Shown here in pieces: positions 1 through 8,241 of a DNA stretch of 64,000 bases. The notes beneath the pieces were generated by a model that saw nothing but the letters and a program-made list of their open reading frames with translations, made no database searches and was not told the DNA's origin. Positions within the stretch are counted from its first letter, which is position 1. Every line of letters begins with the position of its first letter. The translations under genes and the position numbers were made by a program. Source of the DNA: Metapseudomonas sp043392685 (GTDB lineage: Bacteria; Pseudomonadota; Gammaproteobacteria; Pseudomonadales; Pseudomonadaceae); the NCBI GenBank assembly GCA_043392685.1, contig JBHZGM010000010.1; one strand, given 5' to 3'.

Positions 1-1502
1 ACGCTGGAAAGCGGCAGGCTGTCGCGGAACTCCAGGCTGCGCGGGCACTTGTAGCCGGCGATGCGCTCGCGGCAGTGGGCGACGATCTCTTCCTGGGTGG
101 CACTCGCGCCAGGCTTGAGGACGATCACTGCGTGCACCGTTTCGCCCCACTTGTCGCTGGGGATGCCGATCACCGCGCTCTGCACCACCGCCGGATGGCT
201 GGCGATAGCGTTCTCGACCTCGGCGGAATAGATGTTCTCGCCGCCACTGACGATCATGTCCTTGATGCGGTCGCAGACGTAGATGAAACCATCCTCGTCC
301 ATGTAACCGCCGTCACCGGTATGCATCCAGCCGCCGCGCAACGATTCGGCGGTCGCTTCCGGCTTGTTCCAGTAGCCGAGCATCACGTTCGGCCCCTTGA
401 CCACGATCTCACCCGCGACTCCACGCGGCACCTCGCGGTCCTCGCTGTCGACGATGCGCACCTCGACGCAGCTGACCGGCTGCCCGGCCGAGTACATCTT
501 GCCGCTGAGCTGATGCTCCGGGCAGTGGTATTGCGCACCGAGGACCGCCACGGCGGGGGCGAGTTCGGTCATGCCGTAGCCCTGGACCAGCTCGGCGGTC
601 GGAATGGTCCGGCGGACCCGGTCGAGCAGCGCCGGGGAAATGGGCGATGCGCCGTAGCTGATCTCGCGCACGGAACTCAGGTCGAGTTCCGCCGCAGCCG
701 GATTGGTGTCGCGGCAATCCAGCAGCATCTGGATCATGGTCGGCGCCAGCAGCGTATCGGTGACCCCTTCCTGGCTGATCAGCAGCAGCGCTTCCAGCGG
801 ATTGAAGGTCGGCAACACCAGATGCATACCGCCACTGATGAACAATACGTTCATCGCCGCCAGGTCGGCCAAGTGGAACATCGGCATGGCATGCAGGTAG
901 ACGGTATGCGAACCGTAGTCCAGCCCGGCCAGAAGGGCCAGGCTAGAAAAAGCGATATTGCGGTGGCTGAGCATCACCCCTTTCGGGAAGCCCGTGGTGC
1001 CGCCGGTATAGAAGATGCCCAGCAGCGAGTCGCCGCCGCGCCGCGCATCTTCGACTGGCTGATGGTCGGCGATCAGCGTTTCGTAATTGAGCATGCCTGG
1101 CGGCGTCTCGCCGTCGCCGGCATAGATCAGTGTACGGATGGTTCGGGATTTCTCGGCAATCTGGCCAGCCAGCGCCTTGAAGGTTTCGTCGACGATCAGC
1201 ACGGAGGTTGCCGAATCGTCCAGGGAATAGACGATCTCCTCCACGCTCCAGCGAATGTTCACGGGATTGAGCACCGCATCGGCCCAGGGAATCGCCAGGT
1301 AGTACTCGATATAGCGCTGCGAATTGATCGACAACATCGCCACGCGTTCACCGCTGACCACGCCGAGCGTCTTCAGCGCGCCAGCCAGGCGGGCGACGCG
1401 ATCGCCGAGTTGGGCGAAGGTGACCGAATGGCCCTGACAGCGAATGGCTGTCGCCTTAGGACGCTGTTGCAGTTGACGGTGCAACCCTTGAGTGAAGTAC
1501 AT
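1..1502 (-). CDS. Acyl-CoA ligase (AMP-binding), 3' end cut by window edge
   Basis: Partial gene; about 500 residues are visible from an ATG at 1502 and roughly the last 20 residues lie outside the window. It should activate a carboxylic acid to its acyl-CoA through an acyl-AMP. Seen directly: the phosphate-binding loop FYTGGTTGFPKG at about residues 164-175, and the late motif DGFIYVCDRIKDMIVSGGEN typical of the ANL superfamily hinge. It is the last gene of the minus-strand beta-oxidation cluster, about 45 bp after DUF2889. An A-rich AAGAACAA motif lies 15 bp before the ATG, suggesting Hfq/Crc repression. The substrate cannot be read from sequence; gene context suggests a branched or cyclic acid. 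Confidence 0.93.
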   Translation of the reverse strand, partial: MYFTQGLHRQLQQRPKATAIRCQGHSVTFAQLGDRVARLAGALKTLGVVSGERVAMLSINSQRYIEYYLAIPWADAVLNPVNIRWSVEEIVYSLDDSATSVLIVDETFKALAGQIAEKSRTIRTLIYAGDGETPPGMLNYETLIADHQPVEDARRGGDSLLGIFYTGGTTGFPKGVMLSHRNIAFSSLALLAGLDYGSHTVYLHAMPMFHLADLAAMNVLFISGGMHLVLPTFNPLEALLLISQEGVTDTLLAPTMIQMLLDCRDTNPAAAELDLSSVREISYGASPISPALLDRVRRTIPTAELVQGYGMTELAPAVAVLGAQYHCPEHQLSGKMYSAGQPVSCVEVRIVDSEDREVPRGVAGEIVVKGPNVMLGYWNKPEATAESLRGGWMHTGDGGYMDEDGFIYVCDRIKDMIVSGGENIYSAEVENAIASHPAVVQSAVIGIPSDKWGETVHAVIVLKPGASATQEEIVAHCRERIAGYKCPRSLEFRDSLPLSS

Positions 1503-1517
1503 GAGAAAACTCCGATC

Positions 1518-1525
1518 TTGTTCTT
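1518..1525 (-). promoter_or_regulatory. Hfq/Crc A-rich motif before acyl-CoA ligase
   Basis: On the minus strand the leader reads AAGAACAA, an exact AAnAAnAA match, immediately upstream of the ribosome-binding region. This is the known Hfq/Crc target type in Pseudomonas. Confidence 0.6.
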
Positions 1526-1548
1526 GTGGGAGTGCTGTCAGTCCGGGC

Positions 1549-2160
1549 TCACCGGGGCTGGCTGTCATCCGGGGCAGCGGTCATCGCCCCTCCCCGCCAT
1601 TCGCCCCAGCGCTGCTGTAGTCGCCGGGCTGGCTCGCCATCGGTGCGATAGCCGTGGCAGCTGCCGATCACGAAGGGCGTGGGCGGCTCGTAGCTGGCAT
1701 CGGACTCGACCCTCTGCCGTTGCGCTTCGACCCACATGTGCATGGTGCTCTGGTACAGCGTGGTAGCCATCGGCCCGAGCAGTTCGGTGAGGTGCGTACA
1801 GCCTTTATCGCCACCCAGGCGCTCAGCGACTACGTTCCTGAATCCAGGCCCGACCTTTACTCCCTCCAGCGCCGCATAGGCCGTGGTGATGCCAGCGCAA
1901 TAGGGCGTCGGCGCCGCGTCGGTGAAGGCGGAGAGGTTGCGGATGACGAAATCGCTGTCGACTGTCATCACCACCCGCATCCGGTGAAACGGATCACCCG
2001 CAGGAATGGTTCGGTAGACGTCTTCCACGTCGTGCGGTTTGGTGTCCAACAGGCGACCTTCGATATCGATCAGGCCATCGTCGCGCAGGTATCCGCTGCA
2101 GCTGACCTGGCGGGTATGCAGCAAGCGTCGGTCGGACGGCTTCGACTGTGGTTCTTTCAT
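1549..2160 (-). CDS. DUF2889 family protein
   Basis: A 203-aa soluble protein that I recognise as DUF2889, a family of unknown function often found in catabolic clusters for steroids, terpenoids or aromatics. It has no signal peptide or membrane segment. Conserved-looking stretches are DGLIDIEGRLLDTKPHD (near residue 28) and the CTHLTELLGPMATT segment near residue 121. It sits between the acyl-CoA dehydrogenase and the acyl-CoA ligase in the same orientation and is probably co-transcribed. The function is not known; a role linked to acyl-CoA metabolism is inference from position only. Confidence 0.85.
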   Translation of the reverse strand: MKEPQSKPSDRRLLHTRQVSCSGYLRDDGLIDIEGRLLDTKPHDVEDVYRTIPAGDPFHRMRVVMTVDSDFVIRNLSAFTDAAPTPYCAGITTAYAALEGVKVGPGFRNVVAERLGGDKGCTHLTELLGPMATTLYQSTMHMWVEAQRQRVESDASYEPPTPFVIGSCHGYRTDGEPARRLQQRWGEWRGGAMTAAPDDSQPR

Positions 2161-2205
2161 CGCGGCTGCCTCTGAATCCAGTTTAGCGACTCTCGCCCTG
2201 GAGTC

Positions 2206-2235
2206 GGGGGAGCCCTGCCGAATGCAGGCTCCCCC
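2206..2235 (-). terminator. Strong hairpin between acyl-CoA dehydrogenase and DUF2889
   Basis: GGGGGAGCC pairs with GGCTCCCCC around a short loop that itself adds three pairs (TGC/GCA). No U-tract follows, so it may be an attenuator or an mRNA-stabilising hairpin inside the operon rather than a full terminator. Confidence 0.45.
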
Positions 2236-2246
2236 GGCTCGTACGC

Positions 2247-3392
2247 TTACAGTGAGCGGCTGACCAGCTCGCGCTGGATTTCGTTGGTGCCGGCATAGAT
2301 GCGCTGCACGCGCGCATCAGCCCACATCCTGGCGATGGGGTACTCGTTCATGTAGCCGTAGCCGCCAAAGAACTGCAGGCAGGTATCGGTCACTTCACTG
2401 GCGCGCTCGGTCAGCCAGAACTTGCCCATGGAGGCCAGGGTGGAGTCCATCCTGCCCGCGATCCATTGCTGAATGAGGTGATCGCAGAAGGTGCGGCCGG
2501 CCAGCACGGTGGCCTTGACCTCGGCCAGCTTGAAGCGGGTGTTCTGGAAGTCCAGCACCGGCTTGCCGAACACCTTGCGTTCCCTGGTGTACTCCACCGT
2601 CAGCTTCAGCGCTCGCTCCATCTGGGCCGCGGCGCCCATGGCGATCTGCGCGCGCTCGTAGGGCAACTGCTTCATGAGGGTATAGAAACCCTGGCCTTCC
2701 ACGCCGCCGAGCAGGCAGTCGGCCGGTACCTCAACGTCATCGAAGTACATTTCCGACGTGTCCGAGGACGGCATGCCGACCTTGTCCAGTACCTTGCCAC
2801 GACGGAAGCCCGGTAGCCGCGTGTCGACCAGGAAGATCGATATGCCCTTGGAACCCGCATTCGGATCGGTCTTGGCGACCACGGCCACCATGTCGCTCAG
2901 CTGGCCGTTGGTGATGAAGGTCTTGGCGCCGTTGATGACGTACTTGTCGCCCTTCTTCACCGCGCGGGTGCGTACGGCCTGCAGGTCGGAACCGGTGCCC
3001 GGCTCGGTCATGGCGACGGAGCAGATGCATTCGCCGGAAGCGATCTTCGGCAGCCAGTATTTTTTCTGCTCTTCGGTACCGTCATCGAGGATGTAGTGGC
3101 CGACGATATGGTTGATACCCAGGCAAAGACCGCTAACGCCGGCATAGGCAAGTTCATTGATGACCGCCGCCAGATGCGCCGGGGTGCCGCCCGAACCGCC
3201 GTACTCGACGTCCACGTCGGGCAGGATCATGCCCATCTCGCCGCAGGCCAGCCAGGATTCGCGATCAGCCTGGTGCTGCTCGCGCCACTTGTCTTCGCGG
3301 GGAGCCAGGGTGTCGGTGACGAAACGACGGACGCTATCGGCGAATGCCTCGACTTCAGAGTCCATCCAGGGGGAGCGGTAGTTTTCCAACAT
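2247..3392 (-). CDS. Acyl-CoA dehydrogenase
   Basis: A 381-aa flavoprotein expected to oxidise an acyl-CoA to the 2-enoyl-CoA and pass electrons to ETF. The chosen ATG at 3392 (MLENYRSPWM) has GAGG nine bases upstream and gives the usual family length; an open frame continues upstream but reads non-conserved sequence. The VAMTEPGTGSDLQAV FAD/substrate segment and the C-terminal YAGTNEI segment are visible. At the C-terminal position where many members have YEGT this protein has YAGT, as in LCAD/IVD-type enzymes; the catalytic Glu is then likely the one in LPYERAQIA. It lies downstream of the SDR in the cluster. An A-rich AACAACAA motif precedes the gene. Confidence 0.93.
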   Translation of the reverse strand: MLENYRSPWMDSEVEAFADSVRRFVTDTLAPREDKWREQHQADRESWLACGEMGMILPDVDVEYGGSGGTPAHLAAVINELAYAGVSGLCLGINHIVGHYILDDGTEEQKKYWLPKIASGECICSVAMTEPGTGSDLQAVRTRAVKKGDKYVINGAKTFITNGQLSDMVAVVAKTDPNAGSKGISIFLVDTRLPGFRRGKVLDKVGMPSSDTSEMYFDDVEVPADCLLGGVEGQGFYTLMKQLPYERAQIAMGAAAQMERALKLTVEYTRERKVFGKPVLDFQNTRFKLAEVKATVLAGRTFCDHLIQQWIAGRMDSTLASMGKFWLTERASEVTDTCLQFFGGYGYMNEYPIARMWADARVQRIYAGTNEIQRELVSRSL

Positions 3393-3411
3393 CGCCAATA
3401 CCTCGAAATTC

Positions 3412-3419
3412 TTGTTGTT
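3412..3419 (-). promoter_or_regulatory. Hfq/Crc A-rich motif before acyl-CoA dehydrogenase
   Basis: The minus strand reads CAACAACAAGAA here, containing AACAACAA (AAnAAnAA) about 20 bp before the ATG. Confidence 0.6.
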
Positions 3420-3528
3420 GCCCAGCACCTGAGTCGGGCTTGGCATCTTTGCGCAGGAGGGAGCTTTGCCCGCGAAGCTTTTGCACCGCGGCATTCCCGG
3501 GCATGGCTGGCTCCTGCGTGTCGCCTTC

Positions 3529-4359
3529 TTAGAGAGAGCCGATGCCGCCGCCGCAGACGATGGTCTGGGCGGAAACATAGTCGGACTCCGGCAGGCACAG
3601 CATGACGACTGAACCAGCAGCTTCCTTCGGCGTACCCGGACGGCCCAGCGGGATGGTCATGCTGGCGGCGTCGATCATCGACTGCTGCACGCCGACCTTG
3701 ATTTCGCGACCTTCGATATTGACGGTCTTGCTGTCTTCACCGGCCAGCGCCTGGGTCAGGCGGGTCTGGATGAAACCGAAAGCGACGGCGTTGACGCAGA
3801 CCTTCATGCGGCCCCATTCCTTCGCCAGGGTCTTGGTCATGCCCAGGATGCCGGCCTTGGCCGAGGAGTAATTGGCCTGGCCCGCGTTGCCGTTAGCAGC
3901 GACGGAGGAAATGTTCACCACCTTGCGGAAGACCTCGCGGCCTTCGGCCTTCTCGGCCTTGGCAGCGGCACTGATGATCGGCTGGGCAGCGCGCAGGATG
4001 CGGAACGGTGCAGTCAGGTGGCAGTCGATGATGGCGTACCACTGCTCGTCCGACATCTTCTGGATCACGTTGTCCCAGGTGTAACCGGCGTTGTTGACGA
4101 TGATGTCGATGCCACCATAGTTCTGCACGGCGGTCTGCACGAAACGATCAGCGAAGTCGACAGCGGTCACGCTGCCCACGCAGGCGACGGCTTCACCGCC
4201 GGCGTTGCGGATCTCGGCAACCACCTCCTCAGCCGGAGCTGCGTCCAGGTCGTTGACCACTACCTTGGCGCCGTAACCAGCCAGCTGCAGGGCCACTTCA
4301 CGGCCAATGCCACGTCCGGATCCGGTGACCAGGGCGACTTTACCTTCTAGCTTTCTCAT
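3529..4359 (-). CDS. SDR-family 3-hydroxyacyl-CoA dehydrogenase-like oxidoreductase
   Basis: A 276-aa short-chain dehydrogenase. It has the Rossmann motif GSGRGIG (residues 13-19), NNAG (89-92), Ser151/152 and the catalytic pair YxxxK (Tyr164, Lys168). In this context it most likely oxidises the 3-hydroxyacyl-CoA made by the adjacent MaoC hydratase pair. It follows the MaoC genes closely and precedes the acyl-CoA dehydrogenase. An A-rich AACAAGAA motif lies about 17 bp before the start. It resembles FabG-type proteins, so the direction of the reaction is inferred from context only. Confidence 0.9.
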   Translation of the reverse strand: MRKLEGKVALVTGSGRGIGREVALQLAGYGAKVVVNDLDAAPAEEVVAEIRNAGGEAVACVGSVTAVDFADRFVQTAVQNYGGIDIIVNNAGYTWDNVIQKMSDEQWYAIIDCHLTAPFRILRAAQPIISAAAKAEKAEGREVFRKVVNISSVAANGNAGQANYSSAKAGILGMTKTLAKEWGRMKVCVNAVAFGFIQTRLTQALAGEDSKTVNIEGREIKVGVQQSMIDAASMTIPLGRPGTPKEAAGSVVMLCLPESDYVSAQTIVCGGGIGSL

Positions 4360-4375
4360 CTTGCTTATCCTTCGA

Positions 4376-4383
4376 TTCTTGTT
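4376..4383 (-). promoter_or_regulatory. Hfq/Crc A-rich motif before SDR gene
   Basis: The minus strand reads AACAAGAA (exact AAnAAnAA) in the short gap between the MaoC gene and the SDR start. Confidence 0.55.
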
Positions 4384-4397
4384 GGTTGTAATGGGAT

Positions 4398-4817
4398 TCA
4401 GGCCAGGGCGACCACGGCTTCACCGGCGATCTTTTCTTCACCGTGCTGGTTGCCGCAGCGAATCTGCAGGCGCACTCGCTTCTCGCCGTCCGCTTCGAAC
4501 TTATCGACGACCCTGCCGGTGCAGGTCGGGACGTGGCCCAGCTGGGTGATGCCGGTGAAGCGCATCGACAGGCGGCGCACTTGTTTCTGCGGAACCCAGT
4601 TGGTCAGCAGGCGGGCGAGGTAGGCAGCGGAGAGCATGCCGTGGGCGAATACGTCGGGCATGCGCGCCTTGCGGGCGAAATCGATGTCGATGTGGATCGG
4701 GTTGTGGTCACCCGAAGCGCCGCAGTACAGGGCCAGGGTGGTGCGATTGATCGGGTCCAGTTTCAGCAGCGGAATCTCGTCGCCAACCTGGATGTCGGAG
4801 AATTGAACGTTGCTCAT
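4398..4817 (-). CDS. MaoC-type enoyl-CoA hydratase, catalytic subunit
   Basis: A 139-aa single hot-dog domain protein. It carries the hydratase-2 signature SGDHNPIHID followed by HGML, with the Asp and His expected for catalysis. The start at 4817 (MSNVQF) has GAGGAG six bases upstream. Ten base pairs separate it from the upstream MaoC-N-like gene, so the two probably form one heteromeric hydratase, as seen for split MaoC pairs in steroid side-chain degradation. The expected reaction is hydration of a 2-enoyl-CoA to a 3-hydroxyacyl-CoA. Confidence 0.9.
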   Translation of the reverse strand: MSNVQFSDIQVGDEIPLLKLDPINRTTLALYCGASGDHNPIHIDIDFARKARMPDVFAHGMLSAAYLARLLTNWVPQKQVRRLSMRFTGITQLGHVPTCTGRVVDKFEADGEKRVRLQIRCGNQHGEEKIAGEAVVALA

Positions 4818-4827
4818 CAGGGGCTCC

Positions 4828-5265
4828 TCAGCGCTGCACGAGGGACGAACGGATGTCGGCGATGTGCTCGCCATCCTGGTTGGTCACGCGGGTGTTCTGC
4901 ACCACGAACTGCAGGGCGCCGCCCTTCTTCTCGTAGATGTCCGCGATGGTGGTGTCGAAACTCAGTACGTCACCGGCAACTGCAGGCTTGTGGTAGATGA
5001 ATTCCTGCTCGGCGTGCAGGATGCGGCCAAGGTCCCAGCCCAGCAGATCGAGGAACTCGCCGAGGTCCCGCCCCTCGCCTTGCAGGCAGAACAGGAAGGT
5101 CGGTGGTACCGGCAGCGACTTGTAGCCGGCGGCCCTTGCGGCAGCTTCGTCGGTGTAGACCGGATCGGTCTCGCCGATGGCCTTGGCGAAGAAACGCAGG
5201 CGACCCTTCTCCACTTCGGCGTGGGTTACGCCGAGGGAGCGGCCGATCAGACTCTTGTCTGCCAT
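4828..5265 (-). CDS. MaoC N-terminal-like (FAS1-like dehydratase) subunit
   Basis: A 145-aa hot-dog protein of the MaoC_dehydrat_N type (start MADKSLIGRS; conserved PVPPTFLFCLQGEG and LHAEQEFIYHKP stretches). This family usually lacks the hydratase catalytic dyad and pairs with a catalytic hot-dog partner, which is the next gene. No signal peptide. It lies about 60 bp after the thiolase and is part of the thiolase-to-ligase operon. Its role as the substrate-binding half of a heteromeric enoyl-CoA hydratase is inferred from family and position. Confidence 0.88.
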   Translation of the reverse strand: MADKSLIGRSLGVTHAEVEKGRLRFFAKAIGETDPVYTDEAAARAAGYKSLPVPPTFLFCLQGEGRDLGEFLDLLGWDLGRILHAEQEFIYHKPAVAGDVLSFDTTIADIYEKKGGALQFVVQNTRVTNQDGEHIADIRSSLVQR

Positions 5266-5325
5266 TTCACTTCTCTCCTATCAGAATGCGTCAAGGTGCG
5301 CGCCCGAGGGAGCGCGCGCATGGGT

Positions 5326-6513
5326 TCAGGCGCGGCCGTAGAGGGTCACGACGCAGGCGCCGCCCAGACCGAGGTTGTGCTGCAGGGCGAGGTTCACGTC
5401 TTCGACCTGGCGGGCTTCGGCGGTGCCACGCAGCTGGTGGGTCAGCTCGTAGCACTGGGCCAGGCCGGTGGCGCCCAGAGGATGGCCTTTGGACAGGAGG
5501 CCGCCGGACGGGTTGGTGACCACCTGGCCGCCGTAGGTGTTGTCGCCATCGAGGATGAAACGTTCGGCACCGCCGACCGGACAGAAGCCCAGGGACTCGT
5601 AGGTCAGCAGCTCGTTGTGGGCGAAGCAGTCGTGCAGCTCCGCGACACGAATATCGTGCGGATCGACGCCGGCCTTCTCGTAGACTTCCCGGGCGGCGCG
5701 CTGGGCCATGTCGAAGCCGACGGCCTGGATCATTGAACCCGAGTCATAGGCAACCGAGCGGTCGGTGGTCAGTGCCTGGGCGAGAATCACCACGTCGGTG
5801 CGCAGGCTGTGCTTGCGGGCGAAAGACTCGGTGCAGATGATCGCCGCTGCAGCACCGCAAGTCGGCGGGCAGGCCATCAACCGGGTCATCACGCCCGGCC
5901 AGATGACCTGGTCGTTCATCACGTCTTCGGTGGTGACGACCTTGCGGAACAGTGCCAGCGGATTGTTGGCGGCATGACGGCTGGCCTTGGCGCGGATGGC
6001 GGCGAAGGTCCTCATCTGGGTGCCATACTTCTGCATGTGCTCGCGGCCGGCGCCACCGAACATCTTCAGCGCCATCGGCACTTCGTCAGCATCGGTGCAC
6101 AGCTGCTCGGTGACAGCCAGGCCCTTGCCCATCACCGGCGGGCGATCTTCCCACTGGGCCTTCAGCGCTCCCGGCTGCATCTGCTCGAAGCCCAAGGCCA
6201 GGGCGCATTCCACGGCACCGCTTTCTACGGCCTGGCGCGCCAGCCAGAGCGCACTGGAACCGGTGGAGCAGTTGTTGTTGACGTTGACCACCGGAATGCC
6301 GGACAGGCCCACTTCGTACAACGCCGACTGGCCACAAGTGGAGTCACCGTAGACATAGCCGACATAGGCATGCTGCACCAGGTTGTAGTCCAGTCCGGCA
6401 TCCTTCAGCGCCAGTCGGGTGGCTTCGGCGCCCATATCGATGTAGGAACCGCTGGCTCCCGGCTTGACGAAGGGGATCATGCCAACTCCGGCAACGTAGG
6501 CTTTCTGCGACAT
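5326..6513 (-). CDS. SCP-2 type thiolase (thiolase A)
   Basis: A 395-aa thiolase-superfamily protein that should cleave a 3-ketoacyl-CoA. Seen: nucleophile Cys82 in NNNCSTGSSAL, the ELHDCFAHNE motif that supplies a second active-site Cys in SCP-2 type thiolases, and NPSGGLLSKGHPLGATG near the C-terminus. The ATG at 6513 (MSQKAYV) has GGAG upstream. It is the first gene of the operon running left to the acyl-CoA ligase. The usual DUF35 partner of SCP-2 thiolase/aldolase systems is not seen anywhere in the window. Confidence 0.92.
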   Translation of the reverse strand: MSQKAYVAGVGMIPFVKPGASGSYIDMGAEATRLALKDAGLDYNLVQHAYVGYVYGDSTCGQSALYEVGLSGIPVVNVNNNCSTGSSALWLARQAVESGAVECALALGFEQMQPGALKAQWEDRPPVMGKGLAVTEQLCTDADEVPMALKMFGGAGREHMQKYGTQMRTFAAIRAKASRHAANNPLALFRKVVTTEDVMNDQVIWPGVMTRLMACPPTCGAAAAIICTESFARKHSLRTDVVILAQALTTDRSVAYDSGSMIQAVGFDMAQRAAREVYEKAGVDPHDIRVAELHDCFAHNELLTYESLGFCPVGGAERFILDGDNTYGGQVVTNPSGGLLSKGHPLGATGLAQCYELTHQLRGTAEARQVEDVNLALQHNLGLGGACVVTLYGRA

Positions 6514-6711
6514 CACATACTCCACAGCAGGTTTGAAGGTGCTTCGGTCGCGAGTGATGACCCAAGCGTTCGTGCAGCTATCGTTGCGAATCGGCCAGGC
6601 GCTGTACCCGCTCAGGGTGGGTGGGATTTGGGGTGGGGTGGACTGTCACCACCCCATCTCCCTCCGAGAAAAGGGCCAGGGTTGAGGGCAAGCCCACGCC
6701 GGGAATGGAGC

Positions 6712-6748
6712 AAAAAAAATGGGAAATGCATCTCTGCACTTCCCATTT
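6712..6748 (-). terminator. Rho-independent terminator of the racemase-like gene
   Basis: On the minus strand an 11-bp stem (TGGGAAGTGCA/TGCATTTCCCA, one mismatch) with loop GAGA is followed by eight U residues. It lies about 100 bp after the racemase-like stop codon, so the thiolase operon must have its own promoter in 6514-6711. Confidence 0.85.
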
Positions 6749-6845
6749 GGAATCACCCTCTCCCACGAAGGGCATCGCAAGCGATGACTACGCGTCCCGC
6801 ACAATCCTGCAGAGCGGGATATCCCCTTGCGGGTGAGAAGGACGA

Positions 6846-7976
6846 TCAGGCAATCGCTCCATTGGCCCGCAAACCGGCGATTTCCTCCTCACCAAACCCC
6901 GCCTCGCGGAGGATTTCCAGCGTATGGCTGCCGTTCTCCACCACCGTCCCAGCGCGCAGGGGCGTGCGGCTCAGGCGTGGGGCCGGGGCCGGATACAGCC
7001 CGCCGTCGATCTCGATGAACGCCTCGCGCGCCCTGTTGTGCGGGTGGTACGGCGCTTCGCCGAAACCCAGTATCGGCGCAAAGCAGGCATCGGTACCTTC
7101 CAGCAGCTTCACCCACTCGTCGCGGCGCCGGCTCAGGAAGAGTTTCTCCAGCTTCTCGCGCAGTGCCGGCCATTCCTGACGCGCCCACTGATCCTGGAAA
7201 GCCGGATCGTCGATCTCGCACAGTTGCAGCAGCAGCTGGTAGAACTGCGGCTCGATCGGCCCGATGGAGATGTACTTGCCGTCGGCGCAGGTGTAGCAAC
7301 CGTAGAACGGCGCTGCGCCATCGAGCATGTTGTCCTGGCGCTCATCGCTCCACTGCCCCTGTTGGCGAAGGTCGTAGTACATGCTGCTGAGCAGGGTTGC
7401 GCCATCGCAGATGGCAGCATCCACCACCTGCCCCTTGCCCGATTTCTGCACCTCCAGCAGCGCAGCGAGAACGCCGGTAACGAGGAACATGGCGCCACCG
7501 CCCATATCGCCTACCAGATGCAGCGGCGGAGTCGGTGCGCGATCGGCATGGCCCATGGCATGCAGTGCACCGCTCAGGGAGATGTAATTGAGATCGTGAC
7601 CGGCGGCGTGAGCGAGCGGCCCCTCCTGGCCCCAGCCCGTCATACGGCCGTAGACCAGCTTCGGGTTGCGTTGCAGACACACGTCCGGTCCAAGCCCCAG
7701 ACGCTCCATCACACCGGGGCGGAAGCCCTCGACCAGTACATCGGCACCCTCGATCAGCTTCAGCAGCACCTCAGTGGCTCCAGGCTTGCGCGGATCGATG
7801 GCGATGCTGCGACGACCACGGCCGAGCACGCTGCCGTCAGCGTTCAGGAAGTTGGCGACCTGACGGTCGACACGTATGACATCCGCCCCCATGTCTGCAA
7901 GCATCATCACGGCGAACGGTGCCGGACCGATCGCGTTCATTTCGACAACTTTCACACCAGCCAGTGGACCCGACAT
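6846..7976 (-). CDS. Alpha-methylacyl-CoA racemase / CaiB-BaiF family protein
   Basis: A 376-aa class III CoA-transferase superfamily protein. The AGHDLNYISLSG segment (His127) and VGDMGGG segment (Asp157) match the acid/base pair of alpha-methylacyl-CoA racemases, so racemisation of 2-methyl-branched acyl-CoAs is the best call; a CoA-transferase activity is the alternative. The ATG at 7976 (MSGPLAGVKV) follows a GAGAGAGA ribosome-binding region. It is divergent from the MalT-type regulator and separated from the thiolase operon by a terminator. The gene supports degradation of an isoprenoid-like or steroid-side-chain-like substrate. Confidence 0.88.
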   Translation of the reverse strand: MSGPLAGVKVVEMNAIGPAPFAVMMLADMGADVIRVDRQVANFLNADGSVLGRGRRSIAIDPRKPGATEVLLKLIEGADVLVEGFRPGVMERLGLGPDVCLQRNPKLVYGRMTGWGQEGPLAHAAGHDLNYISLSGALHAMGHADRAPTPPLHLVGDMGGGAMFLVTGVLAALLEVQKSGKGQVVDAAICDGATLLSSMYYDLRQQGQWSDERQDNMLDGAAPFYGCYTCADGKYISIGPIEPQFYQLLLQLCEIDDPAFQDQWARQEWPALREKLEKLFLSRRRDEWVKLLEGTDACFAPILGFGEAPYHPHNRAREAFIEIDGGLYPAPAPRLSRTPLRAGTVVENGSHTLEILREAGFGEEEIAGLRANGAIA

Positions 7977-8016
7977 TTCGATCTCTCTCGTGTAATTGCG
8001 TGAATTCCAGGCATTC

Positions 8017-8033
8017 GGAACAGGCCTGGTTCC
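8017..8033. promoter_or_regulatory. Imperfect dyad in divergent intergenic region
   Basis: GGAACAGGCCTGGTTCC is an imperfect palindrome between the racemase-like gene and the MalT-type regulator. It could be an operator for either divergent promoter; the evidence is symmetry only. Confidence 0.3.
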
Positions 8034-8241
8034 ACCCCTTGCAAGTGGTCCGCACGGTCCAGGCACGGAAAAAACCAGTTGCGCGGAAGTGGGCTCCAAG
8101 CGTTTCATCCCGCAAACGGTCGCTGAACCGAACAACGACAAGACACTAGATTTCCAGCTCCTGGTCGTACCCACTCATGACGAGGAAAACGGCCCACCCC
8201 ACCCCTGCCGATACCATGAGCTGGTGGAGATTGCCCTGCCC

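Noticed and set aside
75..1766. A 563-codon plus-strand frame across the acyl-CoA ligase
   Set aside because: The minus strand holds a full set of ligase motifs in an edge-truncated gene; the plus frame is its shadow.
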